DNA of 64,000 nt. It comes from Persicaria tinctoria. Its lineage: Eukaryota; Streptophyta; Magnoliopsida; Caryophyllales; Polygonaceae. The stretch's first letter is position 1; every line of letters begins with the position of its first letter. A program made the translations under genes and the position numbers. Below the pieces are notes generated by a model that saw nothing but the letters and a program-made list of their open reading frames with translations, was not told where the DNA came from and did no database searches. Location: assembly GCA_037127255.1 (NCBI GenBank), contig JBANSL010000012.1, forward strand, positions 20,408,615 to 20,472,614, written 5' to 3'. Positions 47,327-58,889 of the stretch are shown one piece after another.

Positions 47327-47728
47327 TAATTACAATGATGTGTAAAAATGTACATCACTTGTTTTGTTAATATTTTGCTCTATTAATTAAATATATATTT
47401 TTTACCTAACCTTTAAATAAAATTCATTTAAAACAAAATAAAAAATAAAATCAAGAAAAAAGAAACAATAAATTTCTTGACCTTTGTAAAATTTTATACA
47501 AATAGGGTAGTGTCTCAAATATAGGTTTGTTATATGAACTGAACAGTTCGACCTCGACTCAGAATCGACTCGAAAAAAGCTCGTTCGACTCGAATAACAC
47601 CTCAACTCAAATGTGTGCATTTGAACACCCCAAAATCAAACAACTAAGCTAAAAAAGTTTTAAAAAAATACATATTTGCACATTTGTATAAAAATTATGT
47701 AAAAAAATTTAATGAAAAAAATATTGGG

Positions 47729-49030
47729 AAATTTACAGAAAACCACCCGCTATATATAACCTCTTACATTTAACCACCCATTAAACAAAAAATTACAGAA
47801 AACCACCCATTAAATAGGTTTTGTTTTCAAGTCACCACCCGTTGTCTATTTTGATTAGGTTTTTGTCAAATATATATCAAAGTCCGACTCGGACCAATGA
47901 CTAGGGGTCGTGTGCACGGGCGCACATGCGCTAGTAGCCTAGCACACAAGCCGAGTGAGGTTCCATTCTAAAACCAATTGGCGATAGAAGGAGTAGCCCA
48001 CCGACTCATATACTATGACTTGTTATGCTCAACTTTCGATGTGGGACACTTTATCCTTTCACATCTTAACAGATACTCCCTCCGTTCGGCAAAACTTGTC
48101 ATTTTAACTTTCTACACAATTTTTAATAAAGCTAATAATTACACTTCTCTTTTACTAATTTACCCTTATTTATTACTCTACTTTTTACTTTATCAAAAAC
48201 CACAACTCACAACACATCAATCAAATCAAGGGCATTTTAGTAAAGTAGATGCAAAAATATCTAAAATGACAAGTTTTTCCGAACAAAAACAAAACTCTAA
48301 AACGACAAGTTTTGCCGAACGGAGGGAGTATTACATTATTTTAAGTTTTATATTTAACTTAAAATCTCAAATACATATAAAAATATATTTGATTATTTTT
48401 TAAAAAATATTTTTTAAAAACTTGATGTATATATGAAAAAATTTGTTCTATTTTATTCCTAAAATTAATGGTTATAAATTTTATAGACTTCTTTTTAATT
48501 AAATTAAAATAAGTTTATAATTCATTAGCATTCTTTAAATTTAATAATTATTTTGATACTAATAATTAATATCTCATTTTCTTTCATATTTGTAGACACC
48601 TACACTAAACCACTATATACTAAAAATGAAAAAAAATATAAATATTGTTTAAATAATATTTTTCTCAAAAGTATTTTTATTAAATGTATCTTTATTAAAA
48701 ATTGTTTGACTTTTTAAATAAAATTAAATAGTACTTTACACATTTAGAACATCCGCCCTTCAAATAAATTTAAAATTTGTACACGTTTTTTCCTCTAATA
48801 TATTAATATAAGTGTTTACCCCTAAAATAAATATAATTTAAATATATTCAAGTTTAAACTTTAAATTTTAAGTATAAAATATTAAAATATTTAATGGAAT
48901 TCTAATGAAATTATGTGGTGGGTGGTGATTTGAAAACAAAACCATTTAATGGGTGGTTATATGTAATTTCGTTTTTAGTGGGTGGTTAAGTGTAAAGGGT
49001 CATATATAATGGGTGATTTTCTGTAAATTT
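47729..49030. mobile_element. Long-TIR element with ACCACCC-rich arms
   Basis: Arms of about 120-130 bp are inverted: AAATTTACAGAAAACCACCC at the left and GGGTGATTTTCTGTAAATTT at the right. Internal motifs ACCACCCATTAAA and TTTTGTTTTCAA also mirror each other. I saw no clear target duplication. A Stowaway has inserted inside. The segment 47,880-48,060 is GC-richer, ends in a GATGTGGGACA motif common near plant LTR ends, and may be another insert. Confidence 0.72.
48076..48328. mobile_element. Stowaway MITE nested in the long-TIR element
   Basis: CTCCCTCCGTTCGGCAAAAC and GTTTTGCCGAACGGAGGGAG are perfect inverted ends, flanked by TA (48074-48075, 48329-48330). A second inner copy (GACAAGTTTTTCCGAACAAA) lies at about 48,265. 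Confidence 0.93.
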
Positions 49031-49691
49031 ATATAGTTATTTGCTCATTAAAACATGTCAAAAATTAAAAACTTATATTTTTAACCCGATTGTACTTCTC
49101 ATCACAAGACCTTAGATAAGGCGATTTTTGGGCAAAATACAATAATCAAGGCTAAAAAAGTAATGATGCGACGCATCATATTTTTCCGGTGGTAAGACGC
49201 ATTTAAGTGTTGTTTGGATGCGATTGTAATCCCCAAGAAAACAAGGAATGAATTTAGCTTACCGACTTGTGCGGGGAAGGGAAGGTAAAGAAATCTGAAG
49301 AGGCTGACTTGAATACAGTGTTGACAGTGTGGGGTTCATCCCCTACACATTCTTTGCTTCTTTGTCCTGCACCTCCATCAATCCCCATGATCTCCATCTT
49401 CTCTTCTTTACATCAATTCTCAATTACCCTTAATTTTGTTGACATCAATATCTCTCAATGCCCTATTACCATAAATTTATGAGATTACGTACTTGCAATT
49501 GATCCTTTCCCATCTGCAAATTTTAGAGATTTTAGAGAATTGTAATCAATTCTTTGGTCTAACAAATTTTCAATCTCATTTTCTTGAGGTGGTAAATCTA
49601 TAGATTTATAAACATTGTTACAAAAATACAAGATAAATCGTCTTACTGCAAAAGATTAATAGCGCCAATAACACACCTAGATAAATATGGT

Positions 49692-49750
49692 CAGTGGCGA
49701 ACTCAGGGGTCCTGGGGGGTCACGTGACCCCCCCTCGGCCCGGGAAATAT
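49692..49750. mobile_element. hAT-like terminal fragment with a 20-bp palindrome
   Basis: CAGTGGCGAACTCAGGGG resembles plant hAT ends (CAGTGGCGRA). It is followed by GGGGGGTCACGTGACCCCCC (49714-49733), a perfect palindrome with a CACGTG core. The opposite end was not found. Confidence 0.4.
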
Positions 49751-49832
49751 GTACTTTAAAAATAAAATAAAATAAATCGTTTTAGATATAATTAAGTGAA
49801 GAGAGTAAGAAATCACTAAATAGTATTGGCTC

Positions 49833-49905
49833 AATTGGTAAAGGACCTGTGTGAGCTCTTTTGAAGTCAAGAGACCCGGGTTCGACTCACCAATTAAATT
49901 TTAAA
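49833..49905 (+). other. tRNA-like promoter (SINE head or tRNA relic)
   Basis: TTGGCTCAATTGGTAAAGG resembles an A box and CCGGGTTCGACTC a B box, about 45 bp apart. Stems do not fold into a full tRNA by eye. It lies downstream of a hAT-like end at 49,693. Confidence 0.4.
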
Positions 49906-51650
49906 TTTTTACCTCTATTTTTTTTTAAATCTTTTTATAGGTTAAAATTCAAAAGCTCTCATTTACATTTTCAGTCAGTATCCGCCCCTTCCCCCATGTA
50001 CATTTACAGTAGCCGCCGACTGTGAGAGAGAAGTCCGAGTCGAACCCTCGACCCATCCTAATGCAATCGATGTCGGAAGCTGATTACCGCCTAGTCTCCT
50101 AGTGCAATCAAACTCCACCTAATTTCTGTTTTGTGTTTCAAATTGAACGATTCGGGCTAGTCGAACACCGCCTAGTCACCAAATTTCGCATCAAAAAAAT
50201 CCGAAGGGAGGAAGAAGGGTATTTCAGACTTTTCATCACAAAAACAACTTTCAAACCTTATAATCACCAAACACAAACTTTTTTACAAGATTTTTTTTAA
50301 AAAATAAAAAATCCACCTTCGGCCTTCCACATCTCCATAATCTTTTTTTTTTAAAAAAAAAAATTCTCCTCCCTAGTAAAACCGTTAGCCAAACACAGGA
50401 AAATGTTAGGGCTGACCCTGGGTACTCATCAAACACACATCACATCATCAATGAAAATAAAACTAGAAGCAATGTGATGCGTAAGTAAGATGGCTTGAAT
50501 GAAAGGGCCACCAAGCTAGACCTGGTGGTGGGGGTGGTGGCCCATGGAGCACGTGAACGGCGACCGGCCCACTTCGGGTTCCGGGTCGGACCCAACACTA
50601 TTAATCCGGGGTCTTTTGCAAATTGCAATCATATCCATACAAAAAGTACTGTAATTGGGATATGGCCTATGGCAATCAATTCCCAGTGAATGACCTGACC
50701 CTGACCAGGTTAACAGCAATTTCTGTGTTACATCATCTGATCACCTCCAAAAGCTATCATAATTAATCACAGACGTTTTGGTCATCCCATGGGGTTGGCG
50801 TTGGACCACTTGTGTGTTTTCATCTTCTTCTTTTTAAAGCATGCTCAATCAAATACCGATGCCTAATCTTGTACTGTACTGTATTGCCTATTGTAAGTGG
50901 AAAAAGAATGAGTGCACCTGTTTTTATGAGTAACATACCAATCTTTTTGTGCCTAAGACAAAGTTTGTAACACCTTTGCTTAGTGTCTTCATCTCACTTT
51001 GTTGGCAACAAATTGGAACAATCTGAAACTACTGAATGCACTATATTGCGCAAGATTCGACAATAGGGAGATCAACTTTTATGCATAAAAACTCAAACGA
51101 CACAAACAGGCAACAGCATTACAAGGGAGTTACCCCAATGGTCTTGCAGGATACCTAAGCGGTAGCTGGAAGTGCTCCATACCATCTCACATTAAGGTCA
51201 CAGATTCAAGATATAGTTGATAAGGTAATAAATGTATGATGAGACAAAAATAACTTGCTTTTAAGATGACAAAGAACAAACCTAGTTTTAGATACAGAAT
51301 CTACACTACAACGTGAGTTACATGACACTATCTTTGACAAGAGAGAAGGGTGATTATTCAAAAGCTTTAAGGAACAAAAATGTAGCCAATATCGAATATC
51401 GGGGATTTCGCCTTTCTTGGGATCATCAACCAACAGACATGAGAAAAAAGTACCATCACCTCTGGCTTTCTCTTTTCATTGTTTGCTTTCATACCCACAT
51501 ATTGAAAGATACCAAAAGTGCGATCAAAGCAACATTTGGATTTCTTTTCCTAATTTCCATCAAGGATATAGCTTTCTTATAAAAAAAATACTTATTTTTG
51601 GCATACTGATTTCTTATAGACAGGTTAAATAGACATGAGGAATGGGAACG
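49906..51650. other. Intergenic DNA downstream of the GIP1-like gene
   Basis: No protein-coding exon is recognised. A weak A/B-box-like pair near 51,150-51,220 (CTAAGCGGTAGCTGG and AGATTCAAGA) may be an old SINE. The 3'UTR of the GIP1-like gene probably ends between about 51,640 and 51,720. Confidence 0.5.
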
Positions 51651-51796
51651 AGCAAGATAAATAACCAAGCATCATATAATACGATTCCATTGAAATAAGA
51701 GGAAGTTAGTTCAGTCATGTAACAAGGCAAATCATAAACTTTCTTCTGTACCCAAGAGAGGTAAGTCCTCCGAAAATTACCAGGATTTTATGCTGC

Positions 51797-54700
51797 TCAA
51801 AAGTTGGTTGTCCAGTTTAGATGCCCGAGTTGCGGCTGCTGATATGCTCCCACTTGAGGCCCGGGAGCAGCTGGGTGACCCCCGAGGCTGCCGCCCATTG
51901 GAGCTGCCATGTGATGGGGACTTGGAATGGCAGCAGGAGGCTGCTGAGGGTGGTAAACTCCGGGGAACTGCATGTGAGAAGACTGTGCAACGGCAGCTGG
52001 ATTGAAGGAAGCATGCGACTGCATATATGCCGGGTGACCTGCTTGCCCCTGCATGTTGTAGTATGGGGCAGACTGCATTCCAGGATGCTCCCTGGGATTC
52101 TGGATCCAAACTTCAGATGTCTCCGCCTGATGCAGCAAAGGGGAGTAGGAAAATCAGATTGAAATGGAAAACCGCTCAAGCTGTGATAAATTAACACACA
52201 ATATACCAAACTCGTAGCAAAAATGTACATAATTACATCAAAACTTTTATATTGAAGTTGGACTATCCTGATGTCTGAGTGGACTACATACACTGCAATA
52301 CATCTTAGCATTGGGTAATACACTGTTTTTTTCAAGTTTAAAGGCATTCAACCTTTCATCTTTGCTTAAAGAAGTTAATACAAGACAGCAATTGCTATCT
52401 AAAGCAAGAATGTCTCACCTGTGGATTTGGAACATAGAGATTGTTGTCTTTGTACTTAAGCCTAGCAGAATCCTCTAGACCAGTGGCGCTACCAACAATA
52501 CCAGGAGCATTGAGCGCATAACCAGTTGGACTACCAAAATTCCCAAAACCCGCTGCACTTACAGTAGGAACTGGTTTAAATTGCTGAACACCAAACTTCA
52601 TGTTACCAGGCGCAAGGTGAGAGCTACCGCCAGGCATCAAAACATAGCCACTACCATTGGAAGGGTGGGCATATGTAGGGTTGCTGGAATAACCAGGAAG
52701 ACCCATAGGAGGTACATAGACTGGGGAGAGGAACTGGCGATATGGCATGACATTGGCAAAATGTGAAACGTGAACTTGAGGATACATCTGGGCCAATGGT
52801 TGCTGCTGTTGGAGCATAGCCATGGAAGACGCAGAAATAGTGTTGGCAGCTTGTGATGTTAAGACCTGCAACATGGAAATACAAAGATCTCAAGGCAAAA
52901 ACTTCAAGTACCCTGGCATTCAATTTTTCTACATATCAGACTAAATAAAAATTACTCATGTGGATTCTCAAGGCAAAAACTTCAAGTACCCGAGCGTATA
53001 AAGTTCCTATTTAAGTTACAGATCACATTATTAGTTTTTTTTAAAGTAAAGTGGCATTCACTCTTTAAATATACATCTAGGCCACAAAACTCAAATATGA
53101 ATACAATAAACCTTAGATTTCCCTAAAAGGGAGAAGAAGCCCATAAAGAAGAGATGAGTCACCAAGTTTTCAACTATTACATACATAGTAAGAAGTTATG
53201 CTGTTGTGCTGCAAATAATTTAACACGACAGTATTAATCGGACACCCCCTATAACAGAGATTAGAGGATAAGTGTTAACAAACCCCCATTTTTCAAGTCC
53301 TCACACATGAGTTTATCAATCCAGAACCAACACATCCTAGACTAGCATTTAAGTTTGAAAGCAATATCAGATGAAAAAGATAAGTAATCAGAAAGAGATA
53401 CCAGATAAGTATTTACCTCTTGAGGAGATGGAAGAGTCTGCTCCCTTGCAACAGCATCCACGTGTCTAAAGTAAGGAATATCATAACCAGTCTGCGGGTC
53501 ATATGCCTGCAGAAATATTGTCAGTGGCTGGAAGATAAGATAGCTTACAATATACCACGGATATGTGTCGAATGAAGTTACCAAGCACATATAAGTGTGA
53601 TACTAATAATTGCTGCTCAAAAGATAAAGGTTGGTAGGCCACTCACTGCAAAATTTGGCAGATCAGAAGTATCTCGATGTTGTTGCGACTCTGAAGCAGA
53701 GAAAGGTGGGCTGCCCTCTCTGTGTAAACCTGTGTCCGAGTACCTTTCCACATGAAGGGCATTTATGGTCTCCTCTTCATCAGGAATTTGTTGTCCAGTT
53801 GCCATGTCTGAGGGAGAAATGGAACCAGAATTTCTGAATCCTTCATCCGATGAGCTCAACTGCTTCCTATGTGATATTTCATCACTGCAAAATACCCAAC
53901 AGAGATTTTAAAAAATCACATCAATGTAATGCTAACAATCTAAAATAGAATTCCAAAAACAAGGGTTCATTTGGATAAACATCTCCACAACCAGAACTCA
54001 AATATTCAATTCCCTATTTGATGCTGTATTGTTTTAGGATACTGATTGAATAAAAAATATATTTTTTCAAACAAGCTACACATTAGTTAAAGGAAAGAAA
54101 CTCGGACAGCATCAGTTACATACACAATCTAGCCCCTAGGAACTTACCAGCAAATTATCCAACAATATCTCAATCACCTTTCCATTTGGGATTTGTATGT
54201 GAAATACTAGGACACTGAATATTTAACCACAAAGAGAACTACTGGTATCCATAAAAACATTACAATTATGCATCAAATTTAAAGCCATGCACTGTGGTCA
54301 TAGGAATAACCCATTATAACATGTATTCATGACCATTTAGCTTCCGGCTGACATTCTTTCCAAGGAATGTTTATTGAAGTTGTCTAACTGATATAATTTC
54401 AAAATTTTCCAAAAATAAAACTATGGCCAATAAATGATTAGGAAATTTCATCAGAATCAGCATCAAAAGCCTCTCAATTTCAAACATTCAAAATTAGTGA
54501 TTCCTCTGAATCAGTAAAACTAGCCTGTGAGCCCATTTAGACAAATCAGTAACCAGTGAGCCCATTTAGACAAATCAGTAAAGAATGGATAAAAAAGGTA
54601 AAAGTAGCCTGCAGACAAATTCAATCTTGAATATAGAGACCATGAAACAAACCTTCCAGAAGTTGCTATAATTTCGCGACCTCCTGCTTCTTGTAGCTGA

Positions 54701-57700
54701 GAAGCTGAATCCCCAGATGATGTTGTATCCACACTAAAACTCCCAAAGGTCAACTGACAGCGATCATTTTCAGGCACTCGGATATGTTGCGCTATAACTA
54801 CATTTTGCACCTGCTGGATACTAACTTCTGAAAGCTTAGCAGGGTCTGGATCCGTTTCCTGTTTTTGTGGATTATCAGAAGAAGGTGCAGACTTTGGAGG
54901 TGTACCAATAACTCCAGGAGTTGAAGCTTTAGCCATTTGACTTGATTTTGGCCTCCATTCCTTGCTGGCCATGGAACCTGTTTCAAAAAGGTGAGAATGC
55001 GAGGACAGACTGGAAAAGCTTGAAATTTATGACAAAAATATGGAAACATAAAGATCTAAGACTAAAAGGGAGAAAATGGAAAACAGTGCTGAAGAGGCCA
55101 CAAAGTGTTCAAGTTAAAACACATGAGACAGCTTCACATTAATGAGCAGTGACTGGGTGATATGTTTCAATGCAATCAAGCAAGAGCAAAGCAGAATGTC
55201 TTCAACAGTATCCCCACATGAGGGACAGGCTTCTCACTTACACTCATCAAAACAATATCAAATCAATCACTCTCACTTCACCAAGCAAGGGACAGTAAGA
55301 AATGGTTGTACTACAGAAATAACAAACATATGATACAGGATGTTACCTTTCTGATGACCTGCAGGTTGTTGATATTGTCTGCTAGCATGATGCTGATTCA
55401 AAAATGCTCTGCTGGTGTTCAGTGGTGCAGGCTGGGATCCACTGGCATTGTTGGAGGGGTCCTTCTTGGGTGCATTATTTATTGCCCGGAATGATACCAT
55501 ACTCTGAACCAAATTTGAATTAGAAATGATCTGCCGAGATACTTGTTTGGAAGAACTTTCCACAGACTTTCTATGGCCACCCACAACACCAACCCCACGT
55601 TTTGCAGCTGGTGATTTCGAATTAGGTGAAGGAACATGAACAGGATCTGAAGCAGATGCATAAACACCTTCTACATAAGTTCGGGATGGCAAGCTACTTG
55701 ATTGTGATTGGGAATGACCTTGTTCAGCAGTTTGGGGATTGGATACAGCGAAAGGGACTGCTGACTTTTTCTCCTCAGCCTGTTCTTTTCTATGTGCATT
55801 CGAATTTATATCTCGAGCAATTTTAGGTTGGGTATCAGTCGTTCGATTAATACTTTGAGGAATGAATGCACGAGCAGAGTGTTTAGGGTTACTGGAGGAT
55901 CCCATCGAACTGCATCAGAGAAGAAAAAATGGCTTAACTATTTCAGAGAAACTTAGAACAAAGAGTTTACACCAGCATAAAAGAACAAAAAAGGTATAAA
56001 AGCAATACGGCACAACTCCACAAACACTGCGAGTATAAAAGACAAGTTTCATTTGAATACTACCTCCGTCCCACAATAGATGTCTTTTACTATTCATGCA
56101 CGTTTTCTTAAGAATCTAAAAACTATATAAAATATTAACATTTTATTAAATATTTTTAAATAATATCATACATATTACTAATAAGTATAGAATTATTTTA
56201 AAAAATTAATTAAAAAATGGATATTTTATATAGTTTTTAGCTCATTAAAAAACGTGCATGAATAGTCCAAAGACAACTATTGTGGGACGGAGGGAGTATT
56301 TTACAACTTGACAGAAAAAACTAAGAAATGCCATTAGAAATGGCATCAAACACATACCTTTTCTCAGAAACATTTGCCACTGGAGAATGATTATCAAATG
56401 TTGCAGCAGTCTTGGTTTCTTTATCCAAATTTTGATTCACTCTATTGTCTCTTACAACACGGAACTCCCGACTTCTAGAAACTGGCTGTGCTGCTTCTGT
56501 TCAGCATGACACACTTTAAGCTAAATATCTAAAGTTGTTCCAACATGCTCGAAGGCTAATAATCATAGACAAGATTGAGTTATTTTTTGATGATGCACAA
56601 GATTGAGTTATTTGCCTAAATTCATTTCACATGTGATGCAATATAATGTGTAGCTAAACATATGTTATTAATTCTTTCTTGGGGAAAGAAACTTCTGGAA
56701 AAGCCTACTTAAGCATGCAACATAAGTAAGGAAAATCCATTCCATTGTCTACAAGAAAGATTACTATTTACTTCGCAAGCATCCATAAAAACTAAAGCAA
56801 TATAAAGCCACCAATAAACTGAAGCAATATAAGAATCCAGTAAAAAACATGAAAATAAAAATAAAAGTTGGGCATGATATCTTGCACTTTTACGTACCAG
56901 GTAAATTGTTCCTAGAAAAAACACCCCTTCGATAATGATTAAAATTTCTGTCTGCAGGATAAAGCCTTGGAGTGTGATATGCATTCTCAGTTCGGTTTCT
57001 ATCATCAGAAAAGTCAATGGAACCTGCATTCTGGTACATGACACCACATTCATCAATCGCTTATCAAAAAATAATTCAACGATGTTAGCAACCGTGTATT
57101 CTCACAGGCCCATCAATAATTTTTTGGAGAGACAGCACATAACCATAAAAAGAACATAAAGACATGCATTCTCATTCAGAACTGTCTGCTTAATTTAACA
57201 CACAACGGATCTTGTACAATAATCTAAGCAAGGAGGCAACACTGTAGATATAAGAGCATTTATAGATCAGCACAAGGAACAAATAGTTAGCTATCAACAA
57301 AAGTAGGCAGCCTACAGAGTTGAAAGTGCATAAGGTTATATCCAAAGGCAAAAACTGGATAGGAAATCAGTGAATACTATGCTGCCCACCATCAGCTGAA
57401 GCATTGTATTATATTAACATCCTTCAGGAAGAACTTGAGAAGATTTCAAGTCCAACTGCCAACACAAACTAGACCTATTTAACACCAAATGAAAGCAATC
57501 TTAAATGCCAACTAATCACTCAGTTAGTCCTCAAAATAAACATCAGAATAAAGACTCAGGTGATCTTACTTCTTTCTTCTTGTCTCGTCTTCTCCTCACT
57601 TCATGAAACGGACCTGGCACAGTGAGAAAAGAGAGTATGTTTAAGAAAAAATATACTAATGCAGTGGTAACACTAAAAACCACTGATGCAAAATAGATGA

Positions 57701-58496
57701 AGGCAAAATTTAAGTATCAGATGAGACAATATTCTTAAAACTAGAAGAACATGGAAAAGAAATTAAGGTATAATATGAAAGCCGGAAGCCTGACAATTAA
57801 TTTGATGACACCCGGTTTTTCTTCTTCTTGATCTCAAAACACGCAAATTAGAAAGCTTGTTAAGAAGGGACTGGGAGCTTTTCAGGCAAATTTCTTGAAG
57901 GATTCTGGCATTCTGCCCAATGCTTCGTCGAATGTATTTGATGACTCCCGGTCTTCCTTTTTCTTGCTAATATCGTTGCTTTCACATTGGCATGACCATA
58001 CATTCACTCCATGATCCACATATTTCTAATCAACCTTACGAGTTATCAAAGGCTTAATTTCCAAGTTCTGTATTAATTGAGCAACTTCCAATATGCCCAC
58101 ACAAATTGTAGGATAATGTTATCCGCCTCCATACACCTAAAAAGCTCAGCTTTTCAAAATTTCTAATGGCCCAAACCCTCGTGATGTATACTTAAGCAAT
58201 AAGCAAGAGATAGTAGAAAAGCAAAATCCGCCCTAAAACCCTAACAAATTAATTACCCCAAAAAAGGAAAAGTATGACCAAAAGAGTTCAAACCGGGGAG
58301 GAAAAGCCTCACCTTGGCTCAACAGCTTCTGAGCAGCTTCGTTGGCATCCATTTTACACTCCTTCAGAGCGGCGTAAATTTCTGTATCAGAGTGATTACT
58401 CGCCGACCCCGTCAACTCCCTAAGAGACTGGATGGTCTTCTGGAGACTCGCCGGCGGCAATTGAGTGCCAGTTTCGGTCTTCAAAACAGTGACCAT
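51797..58496 (-). CDS. GIP1L: GBF-interacting protein 1-like (GIP1/DUF1296 family), 10 exons, 830 aa
   Basis: Spliced gene. Exons on the minus strand, in order of translation: 58313-58496, 57570-57613, 56898-57030, 56358-56496, 55347-55909, 54653-54977, 53647-53884, 53417-53506, 52419-52865, 51797-52126. Every intron is GT-AG, phases agree at each junction, and the lengths sum to 2,493 nt (830 codons plus TGA). I chose the ATG at 58496 because codons upstream in that frame start only at TTG. Residues about 18-77 are the GIP1 N-terminal helical (UBA-like) domain, with the motif EIYAALKECKMDANEAAQKLL, followed by a basic stretch (HEVRRRRDKKKE). REFRVVRDNR near residue 129 is another family signature. 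The middle is Ser/Asn/Pro-rich and probably disordered. Residues from about 573 to the end are Gln/Pro/Met/Gly-rich. Arabidopsis GIP1 binds G-box bZIP factors and raises their DNA binding in the nucleus; a co-regulator role here is inferred from family. Exon structure is secure; the exact paralogue is not. Confidence 0.93.
56060..56296. mobile_element. Stowaway (Tc1/Mariner) MITE in intron 4 of the GIP1-like gene
   Basis: The ends are CTACCTCCGTCCCACAATAG and its near-perfect inverse CTATTGTGGGACGGAGGGAG, flanked by TA on both sides (56058-56059 and 56297-56298). The interior is also largely inverted: AAAACTATATAAAAT at the left mirrors the right half. This is the classic CTCCCTCCGTCCC Stowaway signature, about 237 bp, lying wholly within the intron 55910-56357. 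Confidence 0.93.
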
Positions 58497-58760
58497 CTCG
58501 GTTACGAACCCGCCGAAATCCGAAAGTCGCCGCAAAAACCCTCTTTCGCTCGGACTCAAATTCGGGGGAAATTGTATCAGGTTAAGGCCTTTCTGATTGA
58601 AATAACGGCGAAACTAAACCCTAGAAAAGAGAAAACGGAGAATTAAGAAGACATGGAGGCGGTTTAGAAGCGAGGATTGGAGAGAGAGGGAGGGAGGAAA
58701 ACAGAGGAGAGAGAATGAAGGATGGGGCGGGGGCGAGGGTTTTGAATTGCGCTAGTCATG
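58497..58760 (-). promoter_or_regulatory. 5' leader of the GIP1-like gene, with a three-codon uORF
   Basis: Directly upstream of the ATG lies a CT-rich leader (58670-58740), typical of plant 5'UTRs. It contains one upstream ATG at 58654 that reads Met-Ser-Ser-stop (58654 down to 58643), about 145 nt before the main stop-free frame. A TATA-like AT stretch lies near 58,795. The transcription start is not fixed by sequence alone; about 58,740 is a guess from the end of the CT-rich leader. Confidence 0.55.
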
Positions 58761-58878
58761 GAAGCTTGAATAATTAGGGAAAAGGCATCTCACTTTGGAT
58801 AAAATTATACAAAATCATCTTTTTTTCAATCAAATTTACATCTAACTTACCATTATTCTTACGTTCTTATCAATTTAA

Positions 58879-58884
58879 CACGTG
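58879..58884. promoter_or_regulatory. G-box CACGTG upstream of the GIP1-like gene
   Basis: A perfect CACGTG palindrome sits about 385 bp upstream of the start codon. G-boxes are bound by GBF-class bZIP and by bHLH factors. The downstream gene encodes a member of the GBF-interacting family, so feedback control is conceivable. One 6-mer can also occur by chance. Confidence 0.4.
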
Positions 58885-58889
58885 CGAGA

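Noticed and set aside
51150..51225. A/B-box-like pair suggesting a SINE
   Set aside because: The B box matches poorly, and neither an A tail nor target duplication is seen.
51797..52347. Other long frames on both strands over the last GIP1-like exon
   Set aside because: The accepted frame is fixed by matching splice phases and family-type Gln/Pro-rich text. The others are shadows.
58497..58559. Upstream extension of the GIP1-like start
   Set aside because: The extended frame begins at TTG, and the first ATG is at 58496.
58314..58646. 110-codon plus-strand frame over exon 1 of the GIP1-like gene
   Set aside because: Antisense shadow of the conserved N-terminal domain.
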